From Candidatus Saccharibacteria bacterium oral taxon 488 (GTDB taxonomy: Bacteria; Patescibacteriota; Saccharimonadia; Saccharimonadales; Saccharimonadaceae), in the NCBI GenBank assembly GCA_005697215.1, contig CP040003.1, positions 1 through 64,000 on the forward strand: a DNA stretch of 64,000 bases, read 5' to 3'. The notes beneath the pieces were generated by a model that saw only the letters and a list, made by a program, of their open reading frames with translations, searched no databases and had not been told where the DNA came from. The position numbers were made by a program, and so were the translations under genes. This document shows, in pieces, positions 17,810-25,975 of this stretch (the first letter of the stretch is position 1; every line of letters begins with the position of its first letter).

Positions 17810-18817
17810 CTATTTAGAAAGAATAGGGCCTGAGTGTGAAGATCCTGCAATCTTCCACCTGTTCACTGTTGGATCCGAAGCAATTTTGTAGAATTGGCCA
17901 TCTGGTGTAGAGCCTCTTTTATTCCCGTCGTAGGAATAGAAGTGCGTGGTATACGTTTCGAGTGACTTGCCCGTTTTGGGGTCAAACACCACGTCCGACT
18001 GGCTGGCAGGAAAGACCTCAATATCTTTCATTTTCCAGAGCTCGACATCGTCTTCGGAACTACCGGAGTTAGACCTAATCTGCTCTGCTCTTTTATGAAT
18101 GAGCTCCATTACTTTACGTTTAGCGAAATACTCTTCATCCGAGACTTTGCCGGCTTGCATCTCCTCAAGCAGTGTGTCCATGTCCATTTGGGGATTCAAA
18201 AAGGCTTCTGATACTAACTTTTTAGCATACTCCTCGTAGTTTCGCTCTACGTCACTATTCGTGTAAGTAAACCTCCCGTAGAGAGCAGCTTGGACAGCAA
18301 GAAACGGATCAGTGAGCATCTTTTTTGGATCTCGGTCCGCAGGTGACTTCTTATAGTAGTCACCAAAGGGTAGACTATCTTTCGGGTAGAGTATGGGATC
18401 CGTCTTACCTTCCGCACGGCCAGACTTCTCCAAGTAGTTGATTTCTGCTTGGAGAATCTTGTTTCTCTCCTCTGGCGGTAGCTTAATGAATTCGTCGTAC
18501 GGTATTTTATCAATTTTTTTTACTTGTTCGTCGTATTCTTCTCTGGCCCGCATTCGTGCTGCCACTTCTGGATCAACAGTCTCAGACGGTGATGGTGAGG
18601 CAGATGGTGACTCTGATGGGTCTAGTGAGGCGCTTGATGATGGGCTTTGCTCCGGTACTGCTATACGATCGCCCCTACCGCAGCCTGCAAGGCCCATTAC
18701 AACTGTAGCGCCGAGAGCAACACCGGCTCCCCAGACCTTAAACTTATCCTTAGCCCTCTCAAGAAGAGACGGCCTGTCACCTAATGAACTACTTGGGTCA
18801 TGGTCGTGTCTTTCCAT
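17810..18817 (-). CDS. Predicted lipoprotein, function unknown
   Basis: A 335-residue protein. A basic N-terminal stretch (1-30) precedes a hydrophobic segment (31-45) and a lipobox-like GLAGC, followed by a Ser/Pro-rich linker (about 55-80). The remainder is charged, largely helical and repeatedly basic/acidic. I recognise no family. An AAAGGA lies upstream of the ATG. The roughly 100-base leader contains two inverted repeats: CTGGCC/GGCCAG at 18838-18852 and CAGAGT/ACTCTG at about 18877-18897. Confidence 0.7.
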   Translation of the reverse strand: MERHDHDPSSSLGDRPSLLERAKDKFKVWGAGVALGATVVMGLAGCGRGDRIAVPEQSPSSSASLDPSESPSASPSPSETVDPEVAARMRAREEYDEQVKKIDKIPYDEFIKLPPEERNKILQAEINYLEKSGRAEGKTDPILYPKDSLPFGDYYKKSPADRDPKKMLTDPFLAVQAALYGRFTYTNSDVERNYEEYAKKLVSEAFLNPQMDMDTLLEEMQAGKVSDEEYFAKRKVMELIHKRAEQIRSNSGSSEDDVELWKMKDIEVFPASQSDVVFDPKTGKSLETYTTHFYSYDGNKRGSTPDGQFYKIASDPTVNRWKIAGSSHSGPILSK

Positions 18818-18949
18818 AACGCTTGGAGTCCTTTCTCTGGCCGGTGGCCAGTCATAGAGTAGTTTTAATCCACCTCAGAGTAGGTAATGAACTCTGAATA
18901 ACATCATTGTAACACATTATGAATATTTAGCAATACCCCCGCGGCAACA

Positions 18950-18993
18950 AAATAAACAAAACAACCCTTATGCTTTAGAAAAAACGGGTTGTT
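18950..18993 (-). terminator. Terminator of tRNA-Asp
   Basis: AACAACCC (18960-18967) pairs with GGGTTGTT (18986-18993). On the minus strand this 8-bp stem is followed by a T-rich run. Confidence 0.65.
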
Positions 18994-19013
18994 GGATAAC
19001 AAAAATCTAATCC

Positions 19014-19091
19014 TGGCGCGCCCGACCGGATTCGAACCGGCGATCTCCTCCGTGACAGGGAGGCGTGATAGGCCAACTTCACTACGGGCGC
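19014..19091 (-). tRNA. tRNA-Asp (GUC)
   Basis: On the minus strand the acceptor GCGCCCG pairs with CGGGCGC, the anticodon loop is CTGTCAC (anticodon GTC), the T-loop is TTCGAAT, and CCA is encoded (19014-19016). It is flanked by a terminator hairpin on its 3' side. Confidence 0.95.
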
Positions 19092-19188
19092 ATAACTTTC
19101 CGTATGATAGCAAACTTTTATGGCTTTTTCAAGAAATCGTTTGCATTTTTCCTGCCACTATTTTACAATTTAGGGTAAGAGATCCGTT

Positions 19189-19566
19189 ATGACAAAAAGA
19201 AATATTTTCATCACCGCTATCTTTCTCGCAACCATTATCTGCGGCGTCGTGCTGTCTGGTATGCCTGCGTTCGCTGATACTGAATGCGGCGGCGCAAAGA
19301 CCTCGATCATTAATTGTAGCGGTGCGACTGGTGATGCTGCTATTCTCGGTATCATCAAAATGGTTATCCAGATCATGACTGCTGGTATTGGCATCTTGGC
19401 GGTCGGTACGGTGATATATGGCGGTATTCTCTACTCTGCGTCTGGCGGTAGCCCAGACAATATCAAAAAGGCCAAAGAGCTCTGGGTTAACACTGCTATC
19501 GGTCTTCTTATCTTTGCATTTTTTGTAGCCATCACTAATTTCCTGATCCCTGGGGGGGTGTTCTGA
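19189..19566 (+). CDS. VirB2/TrbC-like pilin, first of six
   Basis: A 125-residue protein with a signal peptide ending near MPAFADTE and two membrane helices (about 50-80 and 95-120) separated by a short loop containing SASGGSPDNIKKAKELW. This two-helix layout is that of VirB2/TrbC pilins, which polymerise into the T4SS pilus. A TACAAT box at 19163-19168 probably drives the cluster. The stop overlaps the next start (TGATG). Confidence 0.8.
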   Translation: MTKRNIFITAIFLATIICGVVLSGMPAFADTECGGAKTSIINCSGATGDAAILGIIKMVIQIMTAGIGILAVGTVIYGGILYSASGGSPDNIKKAKELWVNTAIGLLIFAFFVAITNFLIPGGVF

Positions 19567-20024
19567 TGAAGCACATTGTGATCGCGCTGGGGCTGATGAT
19601 CGCGGGGTCGTTGATGTTGTCGGTGGTTCAGGCAACACCGGCCAGCGCAGCTTGTGGCGGCAACATCTTGACACTCAAGCCGTGGTACGACGGGCTGACC
19701 AAGTCGGATTGTAATCTCAAGGCGATCGTCGACAATAACGATAAGCGCGCCCAAAACGACCCGGGTAATTACGCCACGCTCAACGGCTTTATCTGGCGGG
19801 CGATATTGAATGTTGTCGAGGATCTATTGCAGCTGGCGGGCTTTGTGACGGTTGGCTTTGTGATATACGGCGGCTTTCTATATCTGACCAGTAGCGGTGA
19901 TGCGAATCAGATGGCTAATGGTATGAAGACGGTGATTAATGCGGCGATCGGCCTAGTGATTGCTATTGCCTCAGTGGCGCTGGTGAATGTCGTGGCTGAC
20001 GGATTGGGGTTGCCACGGTCATGA
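19566..20024 (+). CDS. VirB2/TrbC-like pilin, second of six
   Basis: A 152-residue protein with a signal peptide (cleavage near ATPASAA) and a longer N-terminal region before the two helices. The loop SSGDANQMANGMKTVINAAI matches the (A/S)GD-x-K-x-A pattern of its neighbours. It overlaps the previous gene by 1 base and the next by 4 (ATGA), so translation is coupled. Confidence 0.78.
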   Translation: MKHIVIALGLMIAGSLMLSVVQATPASAACGGNILTLKPWYDGLTKSDCNLKAIVDNNDKRAQNDPGNYATLNGFIWRAILNVVEDLLQLAGFVTVGFVIYGGFLYLTSSGDANQMANGMKTVINAAIGLVIAIASVALVNVVADGLGLPRS

Positions 20025-20320
20025 TGCGATTTGTAGCCGGTGTATTGGGGTCGCCAGATTCGCTGGGCATTCCGACGAACAGTGCTTCGGCGGATGCACT
20101 GGGTAACATTCTCAATACGGTGTATTTCTTTGCCGGGGCGATCGCGATTTTGATGTTGGTGCTGGCCGGTATCAATTACGCCAATTCGGGCGGCGACACC
20201 AACAAGCTCACCAAGGCGAAAAACACCATTCTCGGTACCATTATCGGCATCATTATCATCCTCTCCGCATTTCTCATTACTAACTTTGTCATCAGTGGCA
20301 TGAAAGGATCGGCAATATGA
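20021..20320 (+). CDS. VirB2/TrbC-like pilin, third of six, without clear signal peptide
   Basis: A 99-residue protein with two membrane helices and the loop SGGDTNKLTKAKNTILGTI. Unlike its neighbours it lacks a classical signal peptide. It overlaps the preceding and following genes by 4 bases each. Confidence 0.75.
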   Translation: MMRFVAGVLGSPDSLGIPTNSASADALGNILNTVYFFAGAIAILMLVLAGINYANSGGDTNKLTKAKNTILGTIIGIIIILSAFLITNFVISGMKGSAI

Positions 20321-20682
20321 AAAAACTCGTAGTCATTATCGGCGTGATAGCGGCGCTCATTGCCCCGTTGGTAGTCACCTCAAGTGTATCCGCCCAGAGT
20401 GTCGACATTTACGGTGCTTGCTCGGGCTCCAGTGGTGAAGTCTGTAAAAACCGTGGCGCGACGGTGCAGCCGCTGTTCAAGAATCTCATCAATGCTATCT
20501 TGCTCATCCTCGGCGCCATCTCTGTCATCATGATCATCATCGGCGGCTTTCAGTATGTGACCTCGGCCGGCGACTCTAATAAGGTTAAAACTGCCAAGTC
20601 GACCATCATGTACGCGGTGATTGGTGTCGCCGTAGCGCTTCTATCGTATGCCATTGTTGATTTTGTGTTTGGCAAAATATAA
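20317..20682 (+). CDS. VirB2/TrbC-like pilin, fourth of six
   Basis: A 121-residue protein: signal peptide (cleavage near SVSAQS), a short region with two Cys that could pair, then two helices around the loop SAGDSNKVKTAKSTIMYAVI. This loop is the most conserved feature of the set and recurs nearly unchanged in the next two genes. Confidence 0.8.
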   Translation: MKKLVVIIGVIAALIAPLVVTSSVSAQSVDIYGACSGSSGEVCKNRGATVQPLFKNLINAILLILGAISVIMIIIGGFQYVTSAGDSNKVKTAKSTIMYAVIGVAVALLSYAIVDFVFGKI

Positions 20683-20699
20683 GAAAAAAGGAGAAATGT

Positions 20700-21074
20700 A
20701 TGAAACGATATAGAAAAACCCTCGTAGCCGCCGTCTTGTCATTAGCGGTTGCTGCCGTGGCTGTCGTCATGCCGATCGCCCTGCCATCCGCGTCGGCCCA
20801 ATTTAAGAGCGGTTTGGATGCAGCTCGAACACAGGAGATGAGCACGAAGCCTATCGGTACCACCATTGGCGAGGTGGTTAATATCTTTCTTTACTTTGTC
20901 GGTGCGGTGGCGGTTATTGTTGTGATCTGGGGCGGCTTTCAGTACATCACCTCGTCAGGCGATAGCCAAAAGGCAACCACTGCCAAAAACACCATCATGT
21001 ACGCGGTGATTGGTATCGTTGTGGTGGTCATGTCGTATGCTATTGTTAACTGGGTTTTTGGCTTGTTTAAGTAG
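20700..21074 (+). CDS. VirB2/TrbC-like pilin, fifth of six
   Basis: A 124-residue protein with a signal peptide (cleavage near PSASAQF) and two helices around SSGDSQKATTAKNTIMYAVI. AAGGAG sits 6-7 bases before the ATG, a good ribosome-binding site. Confidence 0.8.
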   Translation: MKRYRKTLVAAVLSLAVAAVAVVMPIALPSASAQFKSGLDAARTQEMSTKPIGTTIGEVVNIFLYFVGAVAVIVVIWGGFQYITSSGDSQKATTAKNTIMYAVIGIVVVVMSYAIVNWVFGLFK

Positions 21075-21132
21075 CCAAATGATGATAGAATAACAGCTGA
21101 AATGACATTAACCCTAAACAAGGAAGCAATAA

Positions 21133-21513
21133 ATGAATAAACTCAAAGTTATCATCGCTGGTGTGCTCACTGTGACGGTGCTGGCATTTGCGACAGTGCC
21201 GGTGGCGAACGCACAATATAACCTTAGAAATGGCGCAGATGCCGCCAAGGGCGACGGTGCCGCTAACGGTGTTGATAGGCCAAATGATCTTGTTAAGAAT
21301 GTTGTCAATGGCATCCTCTACTTTGTTGGTATTCTGTCGGTGATTATGTTGATCTGGGGCGGCATCCTTTACACGACTTCATCTGGTGACTCGAATAAGG
21401 TGACTACTGCCAAAAATACTATCATGTACGCGGTGATTGGTCTGGTGGTGGCGATCTTTGCTTATGCTATCGTTAACTTCGTACTGGTTACTTCCACTGG
21501 CGTTGGCTCGTAG
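21133..21513 (+). CDS. VirB2/TrbC-like pilin, sixth of six
   Basis: A 126-residue protein with a signal peptide (cleavage near PVANAQY) and two helices around SSGDSNKVTTAKNTIMYAVI. AAGGA lies upstream of the ATG. A strong terminator follows, closing the pilin cluster. The lone pilin at 25173-25580 is most similar to this copy; both share an N-terminal (D/N)xRxDGxxNG-like segment. Confidence 0.8.
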   Translation: MNKLKVIIAGVLTVTVLAFATVPVANAQYNLRNGADAAKGDGAANGVDRPNDLVKNVVNGILYFVGILSVIMLIWGGILYTTSSGDSNKVTTAKNTIMYAVIGLVVAIFAYAIVNFVLVTSTGVGS

Positions 21514-21531
21514 GGATCGTTAGGTCTTTAT

Positions 21532-21566
21532 AAACCCCCGGCGCTTCCGGGGGTTTAGTTTTTATT
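21532..21566 (+). terminator. Rho-independent terminator of the pilin cluster
   Basis: AAACCCCCGG (21532-21541) and CCGGGGGTTT (21547-21556) form a 10-bp stem with a 5-base loop, followed by a T-rich run. Confidence 0.92.
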
Positions 21567-21603
21567 GCGGTTTTAACAATTAAACGCTAGTTCGTCTTTT
21601 GAA

Positions 21604-22092
21604 TTAGAGAACCTGGATTTTCTTGGCACGTTCTTGTTTAATTTTCTCAAAAGTGATGGTGAGTACGCCGTCTTTGAGTTCGGCCTTGACGCCTTCTTCG
21701 TTGACCGCGACGGGTAGCGCCAGGGTGCGGCTAAATTCGCCCCAGTAGCATTCTTGGATGTGCCAGTTCTTGACGTCGGTCTCGTCGCCACTTGATAGGG
21801 TGCCGCTGATCGTGAGAATGCCGTCGGAGATACTAACGTCTAGGTCGTTACGATCAACACCAGCCGTTCGGGCTTTGATAATAAGTTCGGTTTCTGACTC
21901 AAATACATCGACCGCCAGCTGCCCCATCAGATCATCGGCCTCATCCTCCCAGTCATCCTCGGGAGTGGGCGCTGCGGTAGCCGGTGCTGCTGCGGGTGCG
22001 GCTGGTTGCGGCGCGTCATTAGCCAGATCATCATTCAAGAAAGCTGCAGTTAGCTCATCCTCAATTAACAAATCGTCATTTTTGCGTGCCAT
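21604..22092 (-). CDS. Small heat-shock protein (Hsp20 / alpha-crystallin)
   Basis: A 162-residue ATP-independent chaperone that holds unfolding proteins. The alpha-crystallin domain occupies about 60-155, with GVDRNDLDVSISDGILTISG and the family-type LKDGVLTITF strand. The first ~50 residues are Ala/Pro/Asp-rich. GGAGGAAAC provides a good ribosome-binding site, and TATACT on the minus strand (22135-22140) is a likely -10. No CIRCE element is visible. It is divergent from comF. Confidence 0.93.
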   Translation of the reverse strand: MARKNDDLLIEDELTAAFLNDDLANDAPQPAAPAAAPATAAPTPEDDWEDEADDLMGQLAVDVFESETELIIKARTAGVDRNDLDVSISDGILTISGTLSSGDETDVKNWHIQECYWGEFSRTLALPVAVNEEGVKAELKDGVLTITFEKIKQERAKKIQVL

Positions 22093-22187
22093 GTTTCCTC
22101 CGCCTTTATAGGCTGATTGACAATATCATCTATTAGTATAACGGTTATGTGCGCTATAATCAAGAGTGAAAGGCGAAAAAGCGAAAA

Positions 22188-22952
22188 ATGCCTATTGATA
22201 CGCTATTATCATATATCGCGCCGCATTATTGTTATGGTTGTGGTGCGACTGGCTCGCTTTTGTGTCGGTCGTGTCTTGAGGCGATGAAGCGGCATCATTG
22301 TCAGGTCTGCGTTATTTGTGGACAGCCGTGCGCCGGTGGCAACGTGTGTCGGCGACATGCCCTGCCCTACGAGGCGCTAGACTGTGTGCTGTGGCGGCGA
22401 GGTGCGGTGGCGCGGCTGATTGATGATTATAAGTTTCACCGCGTACGTGCCGCCAGTAGGGTGTTGGCTAGGATCCTAGACGAACTGCTCCCAGAATACG
22501 AGGTCTCGACGGTGGTTGTACCGGTGCCGACGGCCTCTGCCAATATTCGTAAGCGCGGTTATGATCATATGTTGCTGGTTGCTCGGCAATTTGCCCGGCG
22601 GCGGGGACTGAGGGTCGAGCGACCCTTGGTCAGACAGACGAATGTGACGCAGCATTATGCTCGCTCGGCGGCTGAGCGTCGAAAGCAGGCGCAGCAGTTT
22701 TTCCGGGCGCGTGGCGCTCGGGCAGATGTTCCCTATCTGATCTTGGATGATATTTTCACCACTGGCTCAACGATTGCAGCGGCAGCCCAAACGCTACAAG
22801 TGGCTGGTGCGCGGGACATTCGCGTGGGGATTATCGCTCGCCATGGGAATGATAAAAAGGCTGCTGCAAAGACGCCGCCAAACCCTAGTCGTGATGATAC
22901 GAACTGCCGCGAGCGATCTCTTGGGCGCGGTACAGCTGCTCGGCGAGAATGA
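22188..22952 (+). CDS. comF: ComF-family phosphoribosyltransferase-like protein
   Basis: A 254-residue protein. The N-terminal ~60 residues hold paired Cys (CYGCG, CRSC, CQVCVICGQPC) that resemble the ComF zinc finger. The C-terminal half has the phosphoribosyltransferase PRPP loop YLILDDIFTTGSTIAAA and the upstream VVVPVP segment. ComF proteins support DNA uptake in competent bacteria. A TATAAT at 22155-22160 precedes the gene. The last ~30 residues are low-quality Arg/Asn sequence and overlap the convergent rlmH by 68 bases, so the 3' end may have lost an earlier stop. Confidence 0.87.
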   Translation: MPIDTLLSYIAPHYCYGCGATGSLLCRSCLEAMKRHHCQVCVICGQPCAGGNVCRRHALPYEALDCVLWRRGAVARLIDDYKFHRVRAASRVLARILDELLPEYEVSTVVVPVPTASANIRKRGYDHMLLVARQFARRRGLRVERPLVRQTNVTQHYARSAAERRKQAQQFFRARGARADVPYLILDDIFTTGSTIAAAAQTLQVAGARDIRVGIIARHGNDKKAAAKTPPNPSRDDTNCRERSLGRGTAARRE

Positions 22953-23337
22953 GCCGTACCAGCTGGTGCGGAAATACCAGGCGTGATAGCGACCAAACGA
23001 TGTCGGCTCGCCGGTGAAGCGTCTCGGTGACGCCATAGGCCCCGCCAATGATGATAACGATGTGCTGATCGGTATGATCGAGAATGAGCTGCGATAGTTC
23101 TGGCGAGCTCAGGTTGCGACCGCGCTCGTCGAGGAGGATGATGAAATCGTGCGGCCTGAGGCGAGATATCAGGCGCTCTGACTCGTCCTGGCGCGCCCTG
23201 TCGCCGATTTGGCCGGAATGTGGGATGATGATCATTTCTGCGGCGAATGGCGCTCTGAGGCGCTCTAAAAAGCGCGTGATGCCTGGCTCTACCCAGGGCT
23301 CGTGCCGCTTGCCAATGGTGAGGATGGTAATTTTCAT
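22885..23337 (-). CDS. rlmH: 23S rRNA pseudouridine-1915 N3-methyltransferase RlmH
   Basis: RlmH uses S-adenosylmethionine to methylate pseudouridine 1915 in 23S rRNA helix 69. The 150-residue length is normal. Visible family features are the start MKITILTIGK, the knot segment FIILLDERGRNLSSPELS, the glycine loop IIIGGAYG and the end LVRLILAEQLYRA. It overlaps the upstream SGNH gene by 4 bases (ATGA) and the convergent comF by 68. Confidence 0.94.
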   Translation of the reverse strand: MKITILTIGKRHEPWVEPGITRFLERLRAPFAAEMIIIPHSGQIGDRARQDESERLISRLRPHDFIILLDERGRNLSSPELSQLILDHTDQHIVIIIGGAYGVTETLHRRADIVWSLSRLVFPHQLVRLILAEQLYRAQEIARGSSYHHD

Positions 23338-24206
23338 GTGCGGGCTTTCGGTGGAGCGTTATTATCATGCAGGATGGCTTCGGCGGTTGCCTTGGCGATT
23401 TGGTGGTGGACATGGGCGGTCGGATGGCCCACGTCATCACCTCCAGTTACCACACCAAGGCCGAATGTAGCGCAAGCATCGACGTCCTTTGGCGGCTCGA
23501 CCAGGGTGATGCGCGGTTCGTGCATGCTGGCCACAACGTCGCGGATAGCTTGATTGACCGTCTCGATAAAGCTGGCGACAAAGTGATCAGTGTCGTTATT
23601 GATAATCGTTGGACAGATGTCGCGTGGCTGGATGGGCGTGGTATAGAGGTTGATGTATAGCTGGGCGTTGGGGGCATGTTCAAGGATAGAGCGGTAGGCT
23701 TGCTCGAGCGACTGACGATATTCGTCTGAGTACAGTCGGCGAAAAACGTCGATATACATCTCGCTGCGCGTACCACATCGTCCGTGCAAACAGGCGTCGA
23801 ACACTACGTTGAGGTCAACCATGTTGGTGCCAAGCGTCAGCGTGACAATATCAGTTTCGGGGCTAAGGGCGTTGATTTGCGGTGGCTGGTCGTCAAACTG
23901 CTGGTTAGAGATATGCTCTGGCCCGGCGCCACGGCAGGCCACGAGGGTAATGTTACCCGGGGGAATGCCAAACGCTTCGAGTTGCCGCGCGTAAGCTTCG
24001 GGTGAGCGCCGGCACTCCTTTGTTGTGTCGTCGTAATTTCCCAGCCCTGCCCCGCTGGCGACTGAATCGCCCATGCCGACGACGTAGGTGTGCTTTGCTT
24101 GCTCGGGCGAGATGTTTGGGTGGCTGGACGCTGATAGCGCTAATGAAGCGAGGGCCGCTATCGTAGCGACCCCCCGTTTGGCTAATGTTTCTAATCTTTC
24201 TTTCAT
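23334..24206 (-). CDS. Secreted SGNH/GDSL-family hydrolase
   Basis: A 290-residue esterase/lipase-like protein. I place the start at 24206 (MKERLETLAKR) because a longer reading frame would run into the tRNA-Ser gene. A signal peptide (about 8-28) precedes block I GMGDSVASGAG (catalytic Ser), a block III-like LTLGTNMVD and a C-terminal Asp-x-x-His-like stretch (DVGHPTAHVHH). Conserved Cys in EC, AC, CLHGRC and DAC suggest disulphides. The substrate is unknown. It is transcribed with rlmH. Confidence 0.82.
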   Translation of the reverse strand: MKERLETLAKRGVATIAALASLALSASSHPNISPEQAKHTYVVGMGDSVASGAGLGNYDDTTKECRRSPEAYARQLEAFGIPPGNITLVACRGAGPEHISNQQFDDQPPQINALSPETDIVTLTLGTNMVDLNVVFDACLHGRCGTRSEMYIDVFRRLYSDEYRQSLEQAYRSILEHAPNAQLYINLYTTPIQPRDICPTIINNDTDHFVASFIETVNQAIRDVVASMHEPRITLVEPPKDVDACATFGLGVVTGGDDVGHPTAHVHHQIAKATAEAILHDNNAPPKART

Positions 24207-24217
24207 GATGTCGTGTC

Positions 24218-24307
24218 TGGCGGAAGGGGAGGGATTCGAACCCTCGGTACGTGTTAGCGCACGCCGGTTTTCAAGACCGGTACCTTCAACCACTCGGTCA
24301 CCCTTCC
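24218..24307 (-). tRNA. tRNA-Ser (UGA)
   Basis: On the minus strand GGAAGGG pairs with CCCTTCC, the anticodon loop CTTGAAA gives TGA, and a long variable arm (class II, serine type), TTCGAAT T-loop and encoded CCA are present. Confidence 0.95.
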
Positions 24308-24329
24308 AATTATTATCGTGATTGGATTC

Positions 24330-24417
24330 TGGCGGAGAGAGAGGGATTCGAACCCTCGATGGGTTGCCCCATACCGCTTTTCGAGAGCGGCCAGTTCAAC
24401 CACTCCTGCACCTCTCC
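24330..24417 (-). tRNA. tRNA-Ser (CGA)
   Basis: On the minus strand the acceptor GGAGAGG pairs with TCTCTCC, the anticodon loop CTCGAAA gives CGA, a long variable arm is present and CCA is encoded. It lies 22 bases upstream of tRNA-Ser(UGA), probably in one transcript. Confidence 0.95.
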
Positions 24418-24426
24418 AAATAAAAA

Positions 24427-24503
24427 TGGTACACCCGGCACGATTCGAACGTACGACCTTTGGCTCCGCAAGCCAACGCTCTATCCAGCTGAGCTACGGG
24501 TGC
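24427..24503 (-). tRNA. tRNA-Arg (GCG)
   Basis: On the minus strand GCACCCG pairs with CGGGTGT, the D-stem is GCTC/GAGC, the anticodon stem is TTGGC/GCCAA with loop TTGCGGA, giving anticodon GCG, and CCA is encoded. The body resembles ordinary bacterial tRNA-Arg(ACG), but position 34 is G, not A. Such a tRNA would read CGC and CGU without inosine. Confidence 0.93.
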
Positions 24504-24610
24504 ATACAGCCTTTCGGAAATCCGATTGGCTATAACAAAAATATAAAGAACTTTCAATGCCAGTGGCAATGAACTTTTGTATTCTAGCACACCTGTTAAC
24601 TCGGGGCAAG

Positions 24611-25141
24611 CTATAGCCTGATGATCCGAATGAGCTTCTCCAGCGCATCCGGTGCGATTTCCTGCATCGGTAGCCGCGCCCCCAGCATGTCGACGATGGT
24701 CTCGCCCTCGGCCTCAGAAAAATAGATGGTCAGTGCCGGTGAGAACCGCTTGACCGGCAGTAAAATTGCCGAGTGCTGATCGCCGTCTTGCCCTAGCCCA
24801 AAGGCCCGAAACTCACTGAAATCATACAAACGGTCAGCGACGTAGACACCTTTGGGGCTGATGGCGTAATTGACCATCACTGATGGCTTGGATCGAAGTA
24901 GTACGAGCGCCACCGCCATAATCGGCAGCAAAATCGCGAACGTCCAACTATCAAAAACAAAAATTGCCAGCGCCATCAGGGCAAGCACCACGAAACTAAC
25001 AGCGACATACCAGCCGGTCGTGCGGTGAGCCTGTACGCCCTCGGGGGCCTGCCAAGCGATGGGCTGCGATAAGTCAGTCATCGGCTGGGCTGCGTCTTGC
25101 TGGGTGTTTTCAGTGTCGGTTGCGTGTGGCTGCTCTTCCAT
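24611..25141 (-). CDS. Two-helix membrane protein with PH-like cytoplasmic domain, unknown function
   Basis: A 176-residue protein with an acidic N-terminus, two closely spaced TM helices (about 45-85) and a C-terminal ~90-residue domain rich in strands, possibly a bacterial PH-like fold. I place the start at 25141 (MEEQPHATD) because an extended -10, TGGTATACT, ends 6 nt upstream; a longer frame would overlap this promoter. Confidence 0.72.
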   Translation of the reverse strand: MEEQPHATDTENTQQDAAQPMTDLSQPIAWQAPEGVQAHRTTGWYVAVSFVVLALMALAIFVFDSWTFAILLPIMAVALVLLRSKPSVMVNYAISPKGVYVADRLYDFSEFRAFGLGQDGDQHSAILLPVKRFSPALTIYFSEAEGETIVDMLGARLPMQEIAPDALEKLIRIIRL

Positions 25142-25172
25142 ATGTCTAGTATACCACGAGCGGTATGATCTG

Positions 25173-25580
25173 CTATACGTCGGTAGAATTACCGCCAAGA
25201 CCAATTACTGTATTGAGGACAAATTGAATGATGGCGTAAGCAAATAGGGCGACGAGTAGACCAATGACGGCATAGAGAATGGTGTTCTTTGCCGAGGTGA
25301 CGGCGTCTTTGTTGCCGCTAGAGACAACGTAGCGAAAACCACCAAAAATCAGCATTACTACAGCGAGGATGCCGATGAAATAGAGCATGATGTTGATAAT
25401 TTTTTTCACCAACGAGCTGTCACCGTTAGTTAAGTTGGTTGGCACGCCGTCGCCACGCGCATCATTGATGCCACGAGTAACACCGCCCTCGCCGAGCGCG
25501 AACGCTGGAGTGCTCAAAACTACCGTGCCGACACCGATGGTCAACATGATACTAACGATACTTGCGAAAAACCTCTTCAT
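25173..25580 (-). CDS. Lone VirB2/TrbC-like pilin
   Basis: A 135-residue protein with a signal peptide (cleavage near TPAFALGE) and two helices around SSGNKDAVTSAKNTILYAVI, clearly homologous to the six pilins at 19-21.5 kb. I place the start at 25580 (MKRFFASIV); a -10-like GATAAT ends 7 nt upstream, and the longer frame has no supporting signal. Being separate, it may be a minor or specialised subunit. Confidence 0.8.
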   Translation of the reverse strand: MKRFFASIVSIMLTIGVGTVVLSTPAFALGEGGVTRGINDARGDGVPTNLTNGDSSLVKKIINIMLYFIGILAVVMLIFGGFRYVVSSGNKDAVTSAKNTILYAVIGLLVALFAYAIIQFVLNTVIGLGGNSTDV

Positions 25581-25688
25581 GCGCGTTATTATCCTCTTTC
25601 TTGGGTTTATTGTCAAGTTTTGCGGCCCGCCTGCCAGCCGCAGGGCTAGCCAGGCCACTACTTCTATGATACACTATTTTTGGCTCAT

Positions 25689-25781
25689 GGAGGAGTACCC
25701 AAGTGGCTGAAGGGGACGGTTTGCTAAATCGTTAGTACGGGGAGACCTGTAGCGGGAGTTCGAATCTCCCCTCCTCCGCCA
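25689..25781 (+). tRNA. tRNA-Ser (GCU)
   Basis: GGAGGAG pairs with CTCCTCC, the anticodon loop TTGCTAA gives GCT, a long variable arm and TTCGAAT T-loop are present, and CCA is encoded at 25779-25781. Confidence 0.95.
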
Positions 25782-25899
25782 GAGTTACGTTAGCGAGGTC
25801 TCGGTTTATCCGGGACTTATTTTATTGTTTTGTTGGCATGCGGAGTGGGTATCGGATAGAATTTTGGGCCGACGGCACCATCTAAATCAGGAAATATTA

Positions 25900-25928
25900 T
25901 TGACAAATTAAAAACCTTATGCTATTAT
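25900..25928 (+). promoter_or_regulatory. Strong sigma-70-type promoter of the His-rich gene
   Basis: TTGACA (25900-25905), a 17-bp spacer and TATTAT (25923-25928), with an extended TGC before the -10. It nearly repeats the promoter at 62667-62695, including the spacer. The gap from 25782 to here holds nothing else I can identify. Confidence 0.82.
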
Positions 25929-25975
25929 CCTAACATTGCTATGGTTAGGTCCATAGAGATAAACATAAAAAGAAT

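Noticed and set aside
24207..24510. Open reading frames covering the tRNA-Ser and tRNA-Arg genes on either strand
   Set aside because: They translate the tRNA sequences themselves and lack start signals. The SGNH gene start was shortened to 24206 for the same reason.
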